Positions 44,019 to 54,073 of a DNA stretch of 64,000 bases are shown here, one piece after another. The DNA lies in the NCBI RefSeq assembly GCF_007474605.1, contig NZ_VHKL01000003.1:285156-349155 (forward strand). Direction: 5' to 3'. The notes beneath the pieces were generated by a model that did not search any database, was not told the DNA's origin, and was given only the letters and a program-made list of their open reading frames with translations. Position 1 is the stretch's first letter. Each line of letters opens with the position of its first letter. The position numbers and the translations under genes are program-made. This stretch comes from Rhodoligotrophos appendicifer. GTDB lineage: Bacteria > Pseudomonadota > Alphaproteobacteria > Rhizobiales > Im1.

Positions 44019-44039
44019 TTGATGAACATCACTCATCAA
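44019..44039. promoter_or_regulatory. Putative TetR operator, copy 2 (perfect)
   Basis: TTGATGA-N7-TCATCAA is a perfect 7-bp inverted repeat with a 7-base spacer (ACATCAC). It lies 28 bp before the preferred TTG start of the hydratase gene. An ATG inside it (44022) is in frame but is better read as part of the operator. Confidence 0.7.
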
Positions 44040-44066
44040 CCGCATCACACTCGGCTGGAGTTCAGT

Positions 44067-44846
44067 TTGGATCCCGTACTTGTCGACCGCCGCGATGCCG
44101 CCCTCTGGATCACGATCAATCGTCCGGAGCGCCGCAATGCCATCAACGAGGCGGTCATCCGCGCGATTGCGGGCGGCGTGGTCCAGGCGCAGACGATGCC
44201 GGAGGTCCGGGCGATCGTGCTGACCGGTGCCGGAGACAAGGCGTTTTGTGCCGGCGGTGACCTCAATCCCAATGCGGAGGGCGTGCCCTTCACGGTCGAT
44301 CCCGCCGATCCGCGCAATTACGTGATCGACCTCTTCAAAATCATCGAAGACTGCACCCTGCCCATCATTGCACGCGTCAACGGACATGCCCTCGCCGGCG
44401 GCCTTGGCCTGCTCTGTGCCTGCGATCTCGCCGTCGCCGTCGACACGGCGACATTCGGCACGCCCGAATCGAAGATCGGGCTCTTTCCCATGATGATCCT
44501 CCCTTACATGATGCGGACGCTGTCTCGCCGCCGGCTCATGGAACTGTGCATCACGGGCGATCCTTTGACCGCCGCGGAAGCCCTGGAAGCCGGCCTGGTC
44601 AACAAGATCGTTCCTGCGGCGGAATTGGACGGCGCCATCGAGGCTTATCTCGGCCGCATCGTCGCGCGGTCGCCCTCGGCCATTCGCCTGGGGAAGATGG
44701 GCTTCCACGCCATGCAGGACATGGGCCTGCGCCAGGCTTTTGAATACGCCCAGTTGATGCTGCCCATGATGGCCCGGACCGAAGATGCCCGCGAGGGCAT
44801 GCGCGCTTTCGGCGAGAAGCGGCAACCGGTATGGACGGGCCGCTGA
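44067..44846 (+). CDS. Enoyl-CoA hydratase-family protein (LiuC/AtuE-like)
   Basis: The 259-residue crotonase has FCAGGDLNPN (oxyanion pocket), GHALAGGLGLLCACD and GTPESKIGLFPMM. Only the second catalytic glutamate is present; the first is Gly in GGLGLL, a pattern shared by LiuC/AtuE-type glutaconyl-CoA hydratases. TTG is proposed as the start because GGAG lies six bases upstream and the family begins near VLVDRRDAALWITINRPE. An in-frame ATG at 44022 would add 15 residues from within an operator. It overlaps the AtuA-like gene in TGATG, starting the large rightward operon. Confidence 0.88.
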   Translation: MDPVLVDRRDAALWITINRPERRNAINEAVIRAIAGGVVQAQTMPEVRAIVLTGAGDKAFCAGGDLNPNAEGVPFTVDPADPRNYVIDLFKIIEDCTLPIIARVNGHALAGGLGLLCACDLAVAVDTATFGTPESKIGLFPMMILPYMMRTLSRRRLMELCITGDPLTAAEALEAGLVNKIVPAAELDGAIEAYLGRIVARSPSAIRLGKMGFHAMQDMGLRQAFEYAQLMLPMMARTEDAREGMRAFGEKRQPVWTGR

Positions 44847-46675
44847 TGGGCGACATCCTGCGCATCGGCTGCGGTGGCGGCTTCTGGGGCGATACCAGCG
44901 AAGGACCGGGGCAGCTCGTCCGTGCCCGCGCCATCGACGTCCTCGTGGTGGATTACCTCGCCGAGATCACCATGTCGCTGCTCGCCCGGGCGCGCATCAA
45001 GGATCCACAGGCCGGCTTCGTGCCCGATTTCGTCAGCCAGATCGGTGCTCTCGGATCCGACCTCGCAGCGCAGGGCATCAAAGTCGTCGTCAATGCCGGC
45101 GGCGTCAATCCGCTGGGCTGCCGCGATGCGCTCGCGGCGAAGTTCGAGGCCGCGGGGGTAAATCTCCGGATCGCAGCCATCCTCGGCGATGACCTGACCG
45201 GCATCCTGGACAGTCTGCGTGAGCGGAACACGGTGGAGATGTTCAGCGGCGATCCCCTGCCGAGCGAGCCCTGGAGTGCAAATGCCTATCTCGGCGCCTT
45301 CCCCATCGCTGCGGCCCTGACCGCGGGGGCCGACATCGTCATCACCGGCCGCTGCGCGGATTCCGCTTTGGTCCTGGGCCCCTTGATTCATCGCTTCGGC
45401 TGGACCCCGGCCGACCTTGATCGCCTGAGCATGGGCAGCCTTGCCGGTCACATCATTGAGTGTGGCGCCCAGGCGACCGGCGGTCTCGCGACCGATTGGG
45501 AGGATGTTGAGGGCTGGGAGGATATGGGCCTGCCCGTCGTGGAATGTGCCGCCGACGGCAGCTTCACCGTGACGAAACCCTCCGGAACGGGCGGCAAGGT
45601 GACACCCACCACCATCGCCGAACAGATCGTCTATGAGATCGGCGATCCCCGACGCTACATTCTTCCCGACGTGGTCTGCGACTGGTCTGAGGTTCGCCTC
45701 GAGCAGGCCGGCCCCGATCGTGTGGCCGTAACCGGCGCCCGCGGCCTGCCGGCCACCGCGAGCTACAAGGCCAGCATCACCTGGCCCGATGGCGTCAAGG
45801 CCGTCGGCACCTTGATGATCGGCGGACGCGATGCGGCAGCCAAAGCGCGGCGAACCGCATCGGCGATCCTGGCGCGCACCCGACGGCTGATGACGGCCAA
45901 GGGCTTTGGCGATTTCCGCCGCGTCTCGATTGAGGTTCTGGGTGCGGAGGCAACCTACGGTCCGCACTCCCGGGCTGAGGCGGCACGCGAAGTGATCCTC
46001 AAGCTCGCCGTTCATCACGACCACAAGGCTCCCTGCGAGATCTTCTCGCGCGAATTCCTGCCCAGCGCCACCGCCATGGCCCAGGGCATTACGGGCTTCG
46101 CCGCAGGCCGCCCGAAGGTCTCTCCCGTCGTCCGCCTCTTCTCCTGCCTTGTCGATAAAAGCCTGCTCCGTCCCGCCTATGTCCTTGAGGCTGAGCCGGT
46201 CGCCCTGCCCCCGGCCCGCGACGATCTCCCGGCGAAGTCAGAGGCGGCACGCGCCACACCGCCCGCGTCACTGCCGCCTGCGGATGGGACGCAGCCGACG
46301 GTCGCGGTTCCCTTGATCGCTCTCGCCTATGGCCGCAGTGGCGACAAGGGAGACGATGCCAATATCGGCATCCTCGCGCGTCACGCCGACTTCCTGCCCG
46401 TCATCTCCACGCATCTGACCCCTGAGGTTGTCGCCGCCTATTTCGCCCATCTCGTGAGGGGACCCGTCGAGCGTTTTGATCTCCCCGGCCTCGGTGGCTT
46501 CAATTTCCTTCTGCATCGCGCCCTCGACGGGGGTGGCATCGCGTCCCTCCGCCACGATCCCCAGGGCAAGGCCTACGCACAGATGCTCTTGGATTGTCCC
46601 ATCGAGGTGCCCGCGCACTGGCTGCAGGCCGGCGGCCTCCTCCATGGAACCCGATACGCGCGGGAGGCCGCATGA
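44846..46675 (+). CDS. AtuA-like acyclic terpene utilization family protein
   Basis: The 609-residue protein is a DUF1446/AtuA family member. The main domain (about 1-450) begins RIGCGGGFWGDTS and includes VVNAGGVNP, VITGRCADSALVLGPL and GTGGKVTPTTIAEQIVYE. A C-terminal AtuA-like domain (about 490-600; LAYGRSGDKGDDANIG, FNFLLHRALDGGG) is fused, as in Pseudomonas AtuA. The biochemical role of AtuA is unsettled, but the gene marks acyclic terpene and related branched acyl-CoA pathways. ATG overlaps the hydratase stop (TGATG), and its stop overlaps the tetR start (ATGA), so it is in one operon with both. Confidence 0.9.
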   Translation: MGDILRIGCGGGFWGDTSEGPGQLVRARAIDVLVVDYLAEITMSLLARARIKDPQAGFVPDFVSQIGALGSDLAAQGIKVVVNAGGVNPLGCRDALAAKFEAAGVNLRIAAILGDDLTGILDSLRERNTVEMFSGDPLPSEPWSANAYLGAFPIAAALTAGADIVITGRCADSALVLGPLIHRFGWTPADLDRLSMGSLAGHIIECGAQATGGLATDWEDVEGWEDMGLPVVECAADGSFTVTKPSGTGGKVTPTTIAEQIVYEIGDPRRYILPDVVCDWSEVRLEQAGPDRVAVTGARGLPATASYKASITWPDGVKAVGTLMIGGRDAAAKARRTASAILARTRRLMTAKGFGDFRRVSIEVLGAEATYGPHSRAEAAREVILKLAVHHDHKAPCEIFSREFLPSATAMAQGITGFAAGRPKVSPVVRLFSCLVDKSLLRPAYVLEAEPVALPPARDDLPAKSEAARATPPASLPPADGTQPTVAVPLIALAYGRSGDKGDDANIGILARHADFLPVISTHLTPEVVAAYFAHLVRGPVERFDLPGLGGFNFLLHRALDGGGIASLRHDPQGKAYAQMLLDCPIEVPAHWLQAGGLLHGTRYAREAA

Positions 46676-47361
46676 GTCCCGCCACCCGCAGAATTGTGAA
46701 TCGCCTGCCGCGCGAGCGGCGTGAAAGCGATATTCTCGCCGCCGCCACCACGGTCTTCGGCGAGCAGGGCTACGACAACGCATCCATGTCCGAAATCGCG
46801 GCCAGTGCCGGCGTGGTGGAAGGCACGATCTACAAATATTTCGACAATAAGCGCGACCTTCTGCTGCGCGTGCTGACGCGCTGGTACGAGTCGATGCTGG
46901 CCTCCTACGAAGACCAGCTCGGCGGCATCCGCGGCACCGAGAGCAGGCTTCGTTATGTGATCTGGCGCCATTTGAGCGTCATCGCCCTCAATCCGGCTTT
47001 GTGCAGAGTGTTCTTCCGCGAGGTGCGCACCAGCGGCGATTATGGCGACAGCGCGCTCTTCGACCTCAATCGTCGCTACACCCATTTCATCGTCGAGATC
47101 CTCCGCGAGGGTGTGGCCTCCGGCGACCTCGATGCGGACCTTTCGATCCCCCTGGTCCGCGACGTGATCTACGGCGCCATCGAACACCACACCTGGAAGT
47201 TCGTCTGCGGCGTTGGCACCCTCGATGTGGAAACCACGGCGGACCAACTGACCCGCCTGATCATGCGGGGCATTGCCGCGAAGGACCCCGAGACGCGGCT
47301 GGCCCGGACGGCAGACCGGCTTGAGCGTCTGGCGACCTCTCTCGAGGAGGCCCGGCGATGA
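46672..47361 (+). CDS. TetR-family regulator (AtuR-like), paralogue 2
   Basis: The 229-residue regulator has the helix-turn-helix ILAAATTVFGEQGYDNASMSEIAASAGVVEGTIYKYFDNKRDLL and a long C-terminal sensing domain, aligning over its length with the regulator at 39887. It is inside the operon between the AtuA-like gene and livF, with 4-bp overlaps on both sides, so it is made with the enzymes and could give feedback control. It probably binds the 21-bp inverted repeats at 40772, 43818 and 44019 when no acyl-CoA ligand is present; which paralogue binds which site is unknown. Confidence 0.88.
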   Translation: MSPATRRIVNRLPRERRESDILAAATTVFGEQGYDNASMSEIAASAGVVEGTIYKYFDNKRDLLLRVLTRWYESMLASYEDQLGGIRGTESRLRYVIWRHLSVIALNPALCRVFFREVRTSGDYGDSALFDLNRRYTHFIVEILREGVASGDLDADLSIPLVRDVIYGAIEHHTWKFVCGVGTLDVETTADQLTRLIMRGIAAKDPETRLARTADRLERLATSLEEARR

Positions 47362-48154
47362 CGACCGTCCTCAGCCTCACCAATATTCAGGTCTTCTACG
47401 ACCGCGCGATCGAAGCGGTGCGCGACGTGTCCCTCGAGGTGACGGAGGGCGCCATCATCGCTCTCCTGGGATCCAACGGGGCCGGCAAGTCCACCGTGCT
47501 CAAGGCCATCTCAGGGATCCTGGACCGCGAGGAAGGCGAGATCGTCGGGGGCTCCATCGAGTTTCTCGGAAAGGACATCGCCAAGCGGTCTGCCGACGAG
47601 ATCGTCCGCGCCGGCCTGGTGCAGGTGCCGGAGGGGCGGGCTCTGTTTCCCACACTGACGGTCGAAGAGAACCTCCTGATGGGCGGTTATATCCGCAAAC
47701 CCGCGGAGAATACGGAGACCTTGGAGCAGATCTACGCCCTGTTCCCGCGCGTCAAGGAGCGCCGCACGCAGATCGCCGGCTATCTCTCCGGCGGCGAGCA
47801 ACAGATGGTGGCGGTGGGCCGCGCGCTCATGGCCAAGCCCCGCATTCTGATGCTGGATGAGCCGTCATTGGGCCTCGCCCCCCAGGTCATCGACGGCATC
47901 TTCGAGACGATCATTCGTCTCAACCGGGACCACCGGCTGACGGTCCTGCTTGTCGAGCAGAATGCCCAGCTGGCCCTCGACGTCGCCTCTTACGGCTATA
48001 TCATGGAGAATGGCCGCATTGTTCTCGACGGCCCCTCGGAACGACTGCGCTCGAACGCCGACGTCCAGGAATTCTACCTCGGCTTCGGCGCCGCCGGCAC
48101 GCGCAAGTCCATGCGCGACGTCAAGCATTACAAGCGCCGCAAACGGTGGCTGTC

Positions 48155-48158
<4 letters not shown>
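47358..48158 (+). CDS. Branched-chain-type ABC transporter ATPase LivF-like
   Basis: The 266-residue ATPase is of the LivF type: Walker A GSNGAGKST, VPEGRALFPTLTVEENL, signature LSGGEQQM and Walker B ILMLDEPSLGLAP. A basic C-terminal tail (RDVKHYKRRKRWL) is longer than in LivF proper and is common in paralogues next to acyl-CoA ligases. It would power uptake of an organic acid rather than leucine. It overlaps tetR and livG by 4 bp. Confidence 0.93.
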
Positions 48159-48927
<769 letters not shown>

Positions 48928-48931
<4 letters not shown>

Positions 48932-50778
48932 CCGCTCCCGCTTTGTCGACCCTCGAGACCCTGACCTTGCCCCAGATCCTGGCGGCCCGGGCCAAGGCGC
49001 ATCCTCAGGCACTGGCGCTGCGAGCGAAGGTCCGCGGCATCTGGCAGCGCACCACCTGGACGCAATATCATCGCAATGTGCGCCTCACCGCCTTGGGGCT
49101 CTATGCCCTCGGCTTCCGCCCCGGCGACCGGCTGGCGATTGCCTCGGAGAACACGCCCGAGTGGTTCTATGCCGATCTGGCCGCCCAGATGCTGGGGGGC
49201 GCCGGCCTCGGGGTCTATCCGACCAATCCCTGGCCCGAGCTTCAATACATCCTCCGCCATTCCAAGGCCCGCCTCGTCATCTGCGGCGATCAGGAGCAGA
49301 CCGACAAGGTCATCGATGCCCGGCGCAACGAAGACGGTCTTCCGGATCTGGTGAAGCTCATCTGCGTCGACATGAAGGGGCTGCGGAATTATGACCGCAC
49401 CGACCTCATGTCCTTCGATGAGCTCATGCAGCTGGGTGAAGCCTCGGAAGCCGAGCACGGCGCAGCGGTCGACGCCCTCCTTGCGCAAGGCAAGACCGAC
49501 GACGTCGCCATCATCGTCTACACCTCCGGCACCACGGGAAATCCCAAAGGCGCGATGCTCACCCATCGCAACATGATCCACTCGGCCGCCCGCGTCGTCG
49601 AGGCGGCCGGCCTGTCCGCCGACACCTATTCCGTCGTCTGCTATCTGCCCCTGTGCCACGTGGCCGAACGGTCGTTCTCGTTGCTGATGCATCTCCTGTC
49701 CGGTGCCGTCGTCAACTTTGCCGAATCCGTCGACACGGTCGTCGAGAATCTTCGCGAGATCGCCCCGTCGGGCTTCTTGGGTGTGCCCCGCATCTGGGAA
49801 AAGATGCAGCAGCGCATTCTCTTCCGCGTGAAGGATGCCACCGCGTTTCAACGCCGCGTGTTCGATGCCTGCATGAAGGCCGGCCGGCCGATTGCCGAGC
49901 GTCGGCTGCAGAATGGCGGCGACTTCGCATCCGCCGCGGACCGTTTGAAATTCCTGGCCCTGTACTGGCTCTGTTACCGCGGCCTGCAACGCTTCGTTGG
50001 GCTGAACCGCCTGCGCAACGGGTTTTGTGGCGGCGCCACCGTCTCTTCCAAAGTTTTGTTGTTCTTCTGGATCATCGGCGTTCCCGTCTATCAGGTCTAC
50101 GGCATGACCGAGACCGGCGGCGTCAGCCACATGCAGCGCAGGGGCTATGCCCGCGCGGGCTGCTCCGGTCTGATCATCGACGGCCTCGAGCAGAGGACGG
50201 CCGAGGATGGCGAGCTCCTGCTGAGGGGTGCCTCCGTTTTCAAGGGCTACCTCTTCGACGCGGAGAACACGGCGCGGACCCTGGAGGGCGGGTGGCTCCA
50301 TACCGGCGACGTGGTCGAATTCGAGGACAATGGCGAGTTGCGCGTCGTCGACCGCAAGAAGGACATTCTGATCACCTCCGGCGGCAAGAACATCACGCCC
50401 TCTCTGATCGAGAACGCCCTGAAGGACAGCCTGTACATCCGCGAGGCGATCCTCCTCGGCGATGGCCGCCATTTCGTCTCGGCCCTGATCCAGATCGACT
50501 ACGAGACCGTGGGCCAATGGGCCCAGGCGCGCAATCTCGCTTATACGACTTATCGCTCCCTCGCCGAACGCCCCGAGGTCTTCGACCTCGTCCGCGCCGA
50601 GGTGGACAAGGTCAACGGCCGCTTTGCCCGCGTGGAGAATATTCGCAAATTTGTCCTCCTCACCAAGGAGCTCGATCATGACGACGGAGAGCTGACCGCC
50701 ACCATGAAAGTCCGCCGCCGGGTGATCGAGAGCAAGTTCCGCGAGGAGATCGTGGTGATCTACGGGAGTGCGGCCTGA
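48928..50778 (+). CDS. Long-chain acyl-CoA synthetase (FadD15-like)
   Basis: The 616-residue AMP-forming ligase activates a carboxylic acid to its CoA thioester. P-loop YTSGTTGNPKGA (198-209), VYGMTETGG, HTGDVVEFEDNGELRVVDRKKD and GGKNITPSLIE are the adenylation motifs; the length fits FadD15-type long-chain ligases. Its place between livG and livH, with a 4-bp overlap on one side and TGATG on the other, ties activation to transport, so the imported substrate is probably a free acid that is trapped as CoA ester (AtuH-like role). Confidence 0.92.
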
Positions 50779-51647
50779 TGGAATTCTTCGTCCTCCTCGT
50801 CGCGACGGGTCTCGTCTCCGGGGCCGCCTATGGCATGATCGCCATGGGTTTCGCCTTGATCTACAAGGCCACCGGCGTGGTGAACTTCGCCCAGGGCGAG
50901 CTGGTCATGCTGACCGCCTATATCGCCTTCTCCATCGCCACGAGCTTCGAATTGTCCTTTTTCCCGCTGCTGCTGGTCACGATCCCCATCGCCATGGTGA
51001 TCGGCTTGCTGCTGGAGCGGATCTTCATCCGGCCGATGCTGGGCGAGCCGGTCTTCGCCATCGTCATGGTGACCATCGGCCTCGCCGTCATCATCCGCGG
51101 GGTCACCATCATGATCTGGGGGCCGGACCCCTTCGAATTCCCGGGCCTTCCGACCACCGTCATTTACCTGGGCAGTCTGCCCTTCTACCCGGCCCAGCTC
51201 TATGCGCTGGGAGCCTTGGCTGTTCTCGTCCTCGCGGCTTGGGCCTTTCTCAATCGCAGCCGCGTCGGCATCGCCATGCGGGCCGTCGCCGCCAATGAGA
51301 AGGCAGCCCTCCTCATGGGCATCGGCGTGCCGCGGATCCACGCTTTGGCCTGGTCGCTCTCCTCCGCCATCGCAGCGGTCGCCGGCATCCTTTTCGCCGC
51401 CAATTTCAAGCTGGGCCCGGATCTCTGGTTCCAGGGCCTCAAATCCTTCCCGGCCGTCATCCTGGGGGGCCTCGACAGCGTCATTGGCGCAGCCATCGGC
51501 GGCTTGGTCATCGGCGTCATCGAGAACATGGCGCAAGGCTATCTGGGCCAGGGCCTGCGGGAGATCGCCGGCTTCGTGGTGATCGTCCTCGTGCTGATGA
51601 TCAGGCCCTACGGCCTCTTCGGCGAACGTGAAATCGAGAGGGTCTGA
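50778..51647 (+). CDS. Branched-chain-type ABC permease LivH-like
   Basis: The 289-residue inner-membrane permease has about eight hydrophobic segments. ALIYKATGVVNFAQGELVML and VAANEKAALLMGI (cytoplasmic coupling loop) are LivH signatures. Its ATG overlaps the ligase stop (TGATG). With the LivM-like permease it forms the translocation channel. Confidence 0.93.
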   Translation: MEFFVLLVATGLVSGAAYGMIAMGFALIYKATGVVNFAQGELVMLTAYIAFSIATSFELSFFPLLLVTIPIAMVIGLLLERIFIRPMLGEPVFAIVMVTIGLAVIIRGVTIMIWGPDPFEFPGLPTTVIYLGSLPFYPAQLYALGALAVLVLAAWAFLNRSRVGIAMRAVAANEKAALLMGIGVPRIHALAWSLSSAIAAVAGILFAANFKLGPDLWFQGLKSFPAVILGGLDSVIGAAIGGLVIGVIENMAQGYLGQGLREIAGFVVIVLVLMIRPYGLFGEREIERV

Positions 51648-51684
51648 AGCAGATGATCACCCCCTCCAACCCAGGGCATTCCTG

Positions 51685-52731
51685 ATGCGCACCGGTCACT
51701 TCAAGGAATCCTACGCCTCCCTGGTCGCCCTGAACGACAGCCACGTGGTTTGGGCCTGGACGGCCGTCCTTCTGGCGGGCCTCCTGGCCCTCCCCCTCTT
51801 TGCCGGAAACTATCCTCTGTCTCTGGCCTCTGCCGCCTTGATCGCCGTCGTCGGCGCCGTCGGGCTGAACCTGTTGACCGGCACCACCGGCCTGATTTCC
51901 ATCGGCCAGTCGGGCTTCCTGGCCATCGGCGCCTATACCAACGGCCTCCTGCTGGCGGATTACGACTGGCCGCTCTGGGCGACGATGCCGGCTGCGGGCA
52001 TTCTCTCGGCCTTGATCAGCCTCCTGGTCGGGATCCCCTCCCTGCGGCTCAAGGGTCTGTATCTCGCGATCACCACCCTCGCCTTCGCCTTTATCGTCAC
52101 TCACATCATCCTTTACGCCGAGGACATCACCCATGGTCCCAACGGCGTCTTTCTGCCCAAGGTCACGGCCTTCGGCTTCGATCTTTCGCGCGATCGCCCC
52201 TTCTTCTATTTCACTCTCGCCTTCACCATCCTGGCGATCCTGCTGGCGCTGAACCTGTCGCGGACCCGCATCGGCCGCGCCTGGATGGCCATCCGCGATC
52301 ATGATATCGCCGCCCGTGTCATGGGCATCGACCTAGTGCGCTACAAACTGCTCGCCTTCATGATCTCCTCCTTCATCGTGGGGATTGCCGGCGCGCTGAT
52401 GTCGCTGCAGATTCGCTTCGTCAACACCGACGTCTTTGGCCTGATCCTGTCCATCGAGGCGCTCGCCATGATCATCCTCGGCGGCCTCGGCTCGATCGCC
52501 GGCGCAGTGCTCGGAGCGGTGTTCCTGTCGCTGCTGCCGGAGGTGATCCGCCTCGCCTTCGAGACCTTTGGCGATCCCTCCTCCACCACCTACACGACCT
52601 ATGTCTACGAGATCCGCGGCATCGCCTATGGCGTCGTCATCGTCGCCTTTCTGCGCTTCAAGCCGGAGGGGCTGATCGGACTGTGGAGGGATGCCAAGCG
52701 CTACTGGACGAACTGGCCACTAGCATACTGA
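51685..52731 (+). CDS. Branched-chain-type ABC permease LivM-like
   Basis: The 348-residue permease carries GLNLLTGTTGLISIGQSGF and the coupling-loop stretch GRAWMAIRDHDIAARVMGID, both LivM hallmarks, with about ten membrane segments. ATG chosen after AGGGCATT; the frame is open 19 codons upstream within the livH end but those residues are hydrophilic and dissimilar. A 37-bp gap precedes it, slightly longer than between the other operon genes. Confidence 0.92.
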   Translation: MRTGHFKESYASLVALNDSHVVWAWTAVLLAGLLALPLFAGNYPLSLASAALIAVVGAVGLNLLTGTTGLISIGQSGFLAIGAYTNGLLLADYDWPLWATMPAAGILSALISLLVGIPSLRLKGLYLAITTLAFAFIVTHIILYAEDITHGPNGVFLPKVTAFGFDLSRDRPFFYFTLAFTILAILLALNLSRTRIGRAWMAIRDHDIAARVMGIDLVRYKLLAFMISSFIVGIAGALMSLQIRFVNTDVFGLILSIEALAMIILGGLGSIAGAVLGAVFLSLLPEVIRLAFETFGDPSSTTYTTYVYEIRGIAYGVVIVAFLRFKPEGLIGLWRDAKRYWTNWPLAY

Positions 52732-52770
52732 ACCCGCGTCAACGAAACGCGACACTGGGAGGAAAAGAGC

Positions 52771-53952
52771 ATGCGCATGAAATCACTGGTCCTGGGCTTT
52801 GCGGCCTTGCTCATGTCGAGCAGCGCCTACGCCGCCGATCCGGGCGTCACCGACACCGAGATCAAGATCGGCGACGTCAACATTCTGACCGGCCCGGCCT
52901 CCTTCATCGGACGCGCCGTGTCCGTCGGCTCCAAGATGGCCGCCGCCGAGATCAACGAGGCGGGCGGCGTCAATGGCCGCAAGATCGTCATTGCGACCGA
53001 GGATGACGGCTACGTCCCGGCCCGCTCGTTCCAGGGCCTGAAGAAGCTCATCGAATCCGATGAGATTTTCGCCCTGAACGGCACGTCGGGAACCGCCAAC
53101 ATCCTGGCCATGCTGCCGCTGATCGAGGAGAACAACCTGCCGACCGTGGTCACCACCACACCGGCCGAGCTCGTCTACAAGCCGGTCCGGCCGTCGGTGT
53201 TCGTCATCGGTGCCCGTTATGTGGACGCCTTCTACGGCCAGCTCAAATACATCCATGACAAGCTTGAGCCCGCCAATCCCGTCTACGGCCTGATCCGTCA
53301 GGACGACGATTTCGGGGTGACGGTCGAAGGCGGCTACGACCGTGCCGTGAAGGAATTCGGCGTGAAGGACGGGATCCGCCTCAAGTTCAAGAGGGGCACG
53401 ACGAACTTCTCCGCCGAGGTCCTGCAGCTGCGGGCCGCGGGCGTCAACGTCCTCGCCAATGGCGGCATCATCGCGGGCGCTGCCAACATTCTCGGCGAGG
53501 CGCGCAAGCTCAGCATGGACATGCAGGTGGCCTCGGTCTGGAGCGAGGACATGCCGCCCTCGGTCAAGCTCTCCGCGCCTGCGGGCTACGCCTATCTCGT
53601 CGGCGATTACGTCGCCCTGAATGACCAGGCAACCGACGCCTTCGACGCGACTGCCAAGAAATATCTCAGTGAGGGCGAGGTCGCTGCCATCAACCGCTAC
53701 TCCTACATCACCTATGTCGGCCTGAAGGTTCTGGCCAAGGCGATGGAAGGCTGCGGCAAGGAGCTCACCCGGGCCTGCACAATTGAGCAGCTCAGGAAGA
53801 TCAAGGACTTCGACACCGGCGGCCTCACGGCTCCGATTTCCTTCGACAATGATCTTCAGCTCTCCGGCACCTCGCTGAAGATCTACCAGCTGGACCCGAA
53901 GACGCAGAAATTCACCACCCTGCAGGACTTCACGGATTTCAGCGCGAAGTGA
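52771..53952 (+). CDS. Periplasmic substrate-binding protein LivK-like
   Basis: The 393-residue type I binding protein has a signal peptide (MRMKSLVLGFAALLMSSSAYA, cut after residue 21). It then shows the family openings IKIGDVNILTGPASFIGR and AEINEAGGVNGRKI and two lobes (LYGLIRQDDDFG-like hinge). It captures the substrate in the periplasm for the LivFGHM-like importer. GGAGG lies eight bases before the ATG. The binding pocket cannot be read well enough to name the ligand; the neighbours suggest a branched or terpenoid acid. Last gene before a 121-bp repeat-bearing gap. Confidence 0.93.
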   Translation: MRMKSLVLGFAALLMSSSAYAADPGVTDTEIKIGDVNILTGPASFIGRAVSVGSKMAAAEINEAGGVNGRKIVIATEDDGYVPARSFQGLKKLIESDEIFALNGTSGTANILAMLPLIEENNLPTVVTTTPAELVYKPVRPSVFVIGARYVDAFYGQLKYIHDKLEPANPVYGLIRQDDDFGVTVEGGYDRAVKEFGVKDGIRLKFKRGTTNFSAEVLQLRAAGVNVLANGGIIAGAANILGEARKLSMDMQVASVWSEDMPPSVKLSAPAGYAYLVGDYVALNDQATDAFDATAKKYLSEGEVAAINRYSYITYVGLKVLAKAMEGCGKELTRACTIEQLRKIKDFDTGGLTAPISFDNDLQLSGTSLKIYQLDPKTQKFTTLQDFTDFSAK

Positions 53953-53966
53953 ATTTGAGGACAGAA

Positions 53967-54056
53967 CCCCTCCCTCTCTCCCTGCGGGAGGGGGAGGAGC
54001 CCGGCGCGGCTTGCGCCGTGATCGTCTCCCTATGATCCCGGCCGCAGAGCCGGGAT
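53967..54056. repeat. Hairpin repeats in the livK-carboxylase gap
   Basis: Two inverted repeats fill this gap. The first (about 53967-53995) is CCCTCTCTCCC with GGGAGGGGGAGG, like the 3328-3350 hairpin. The second (54035-54056) is ATCCCGGC with GCCGGGAT around a 6-base centre, the common GTCATCCCGG-type element also seen at 10762-10782. They could separate the transporter and carboxylase transcripts. Confidence 0.6.
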
Positions 54057-54073
54057 GACCCTGAAAGAAGATA

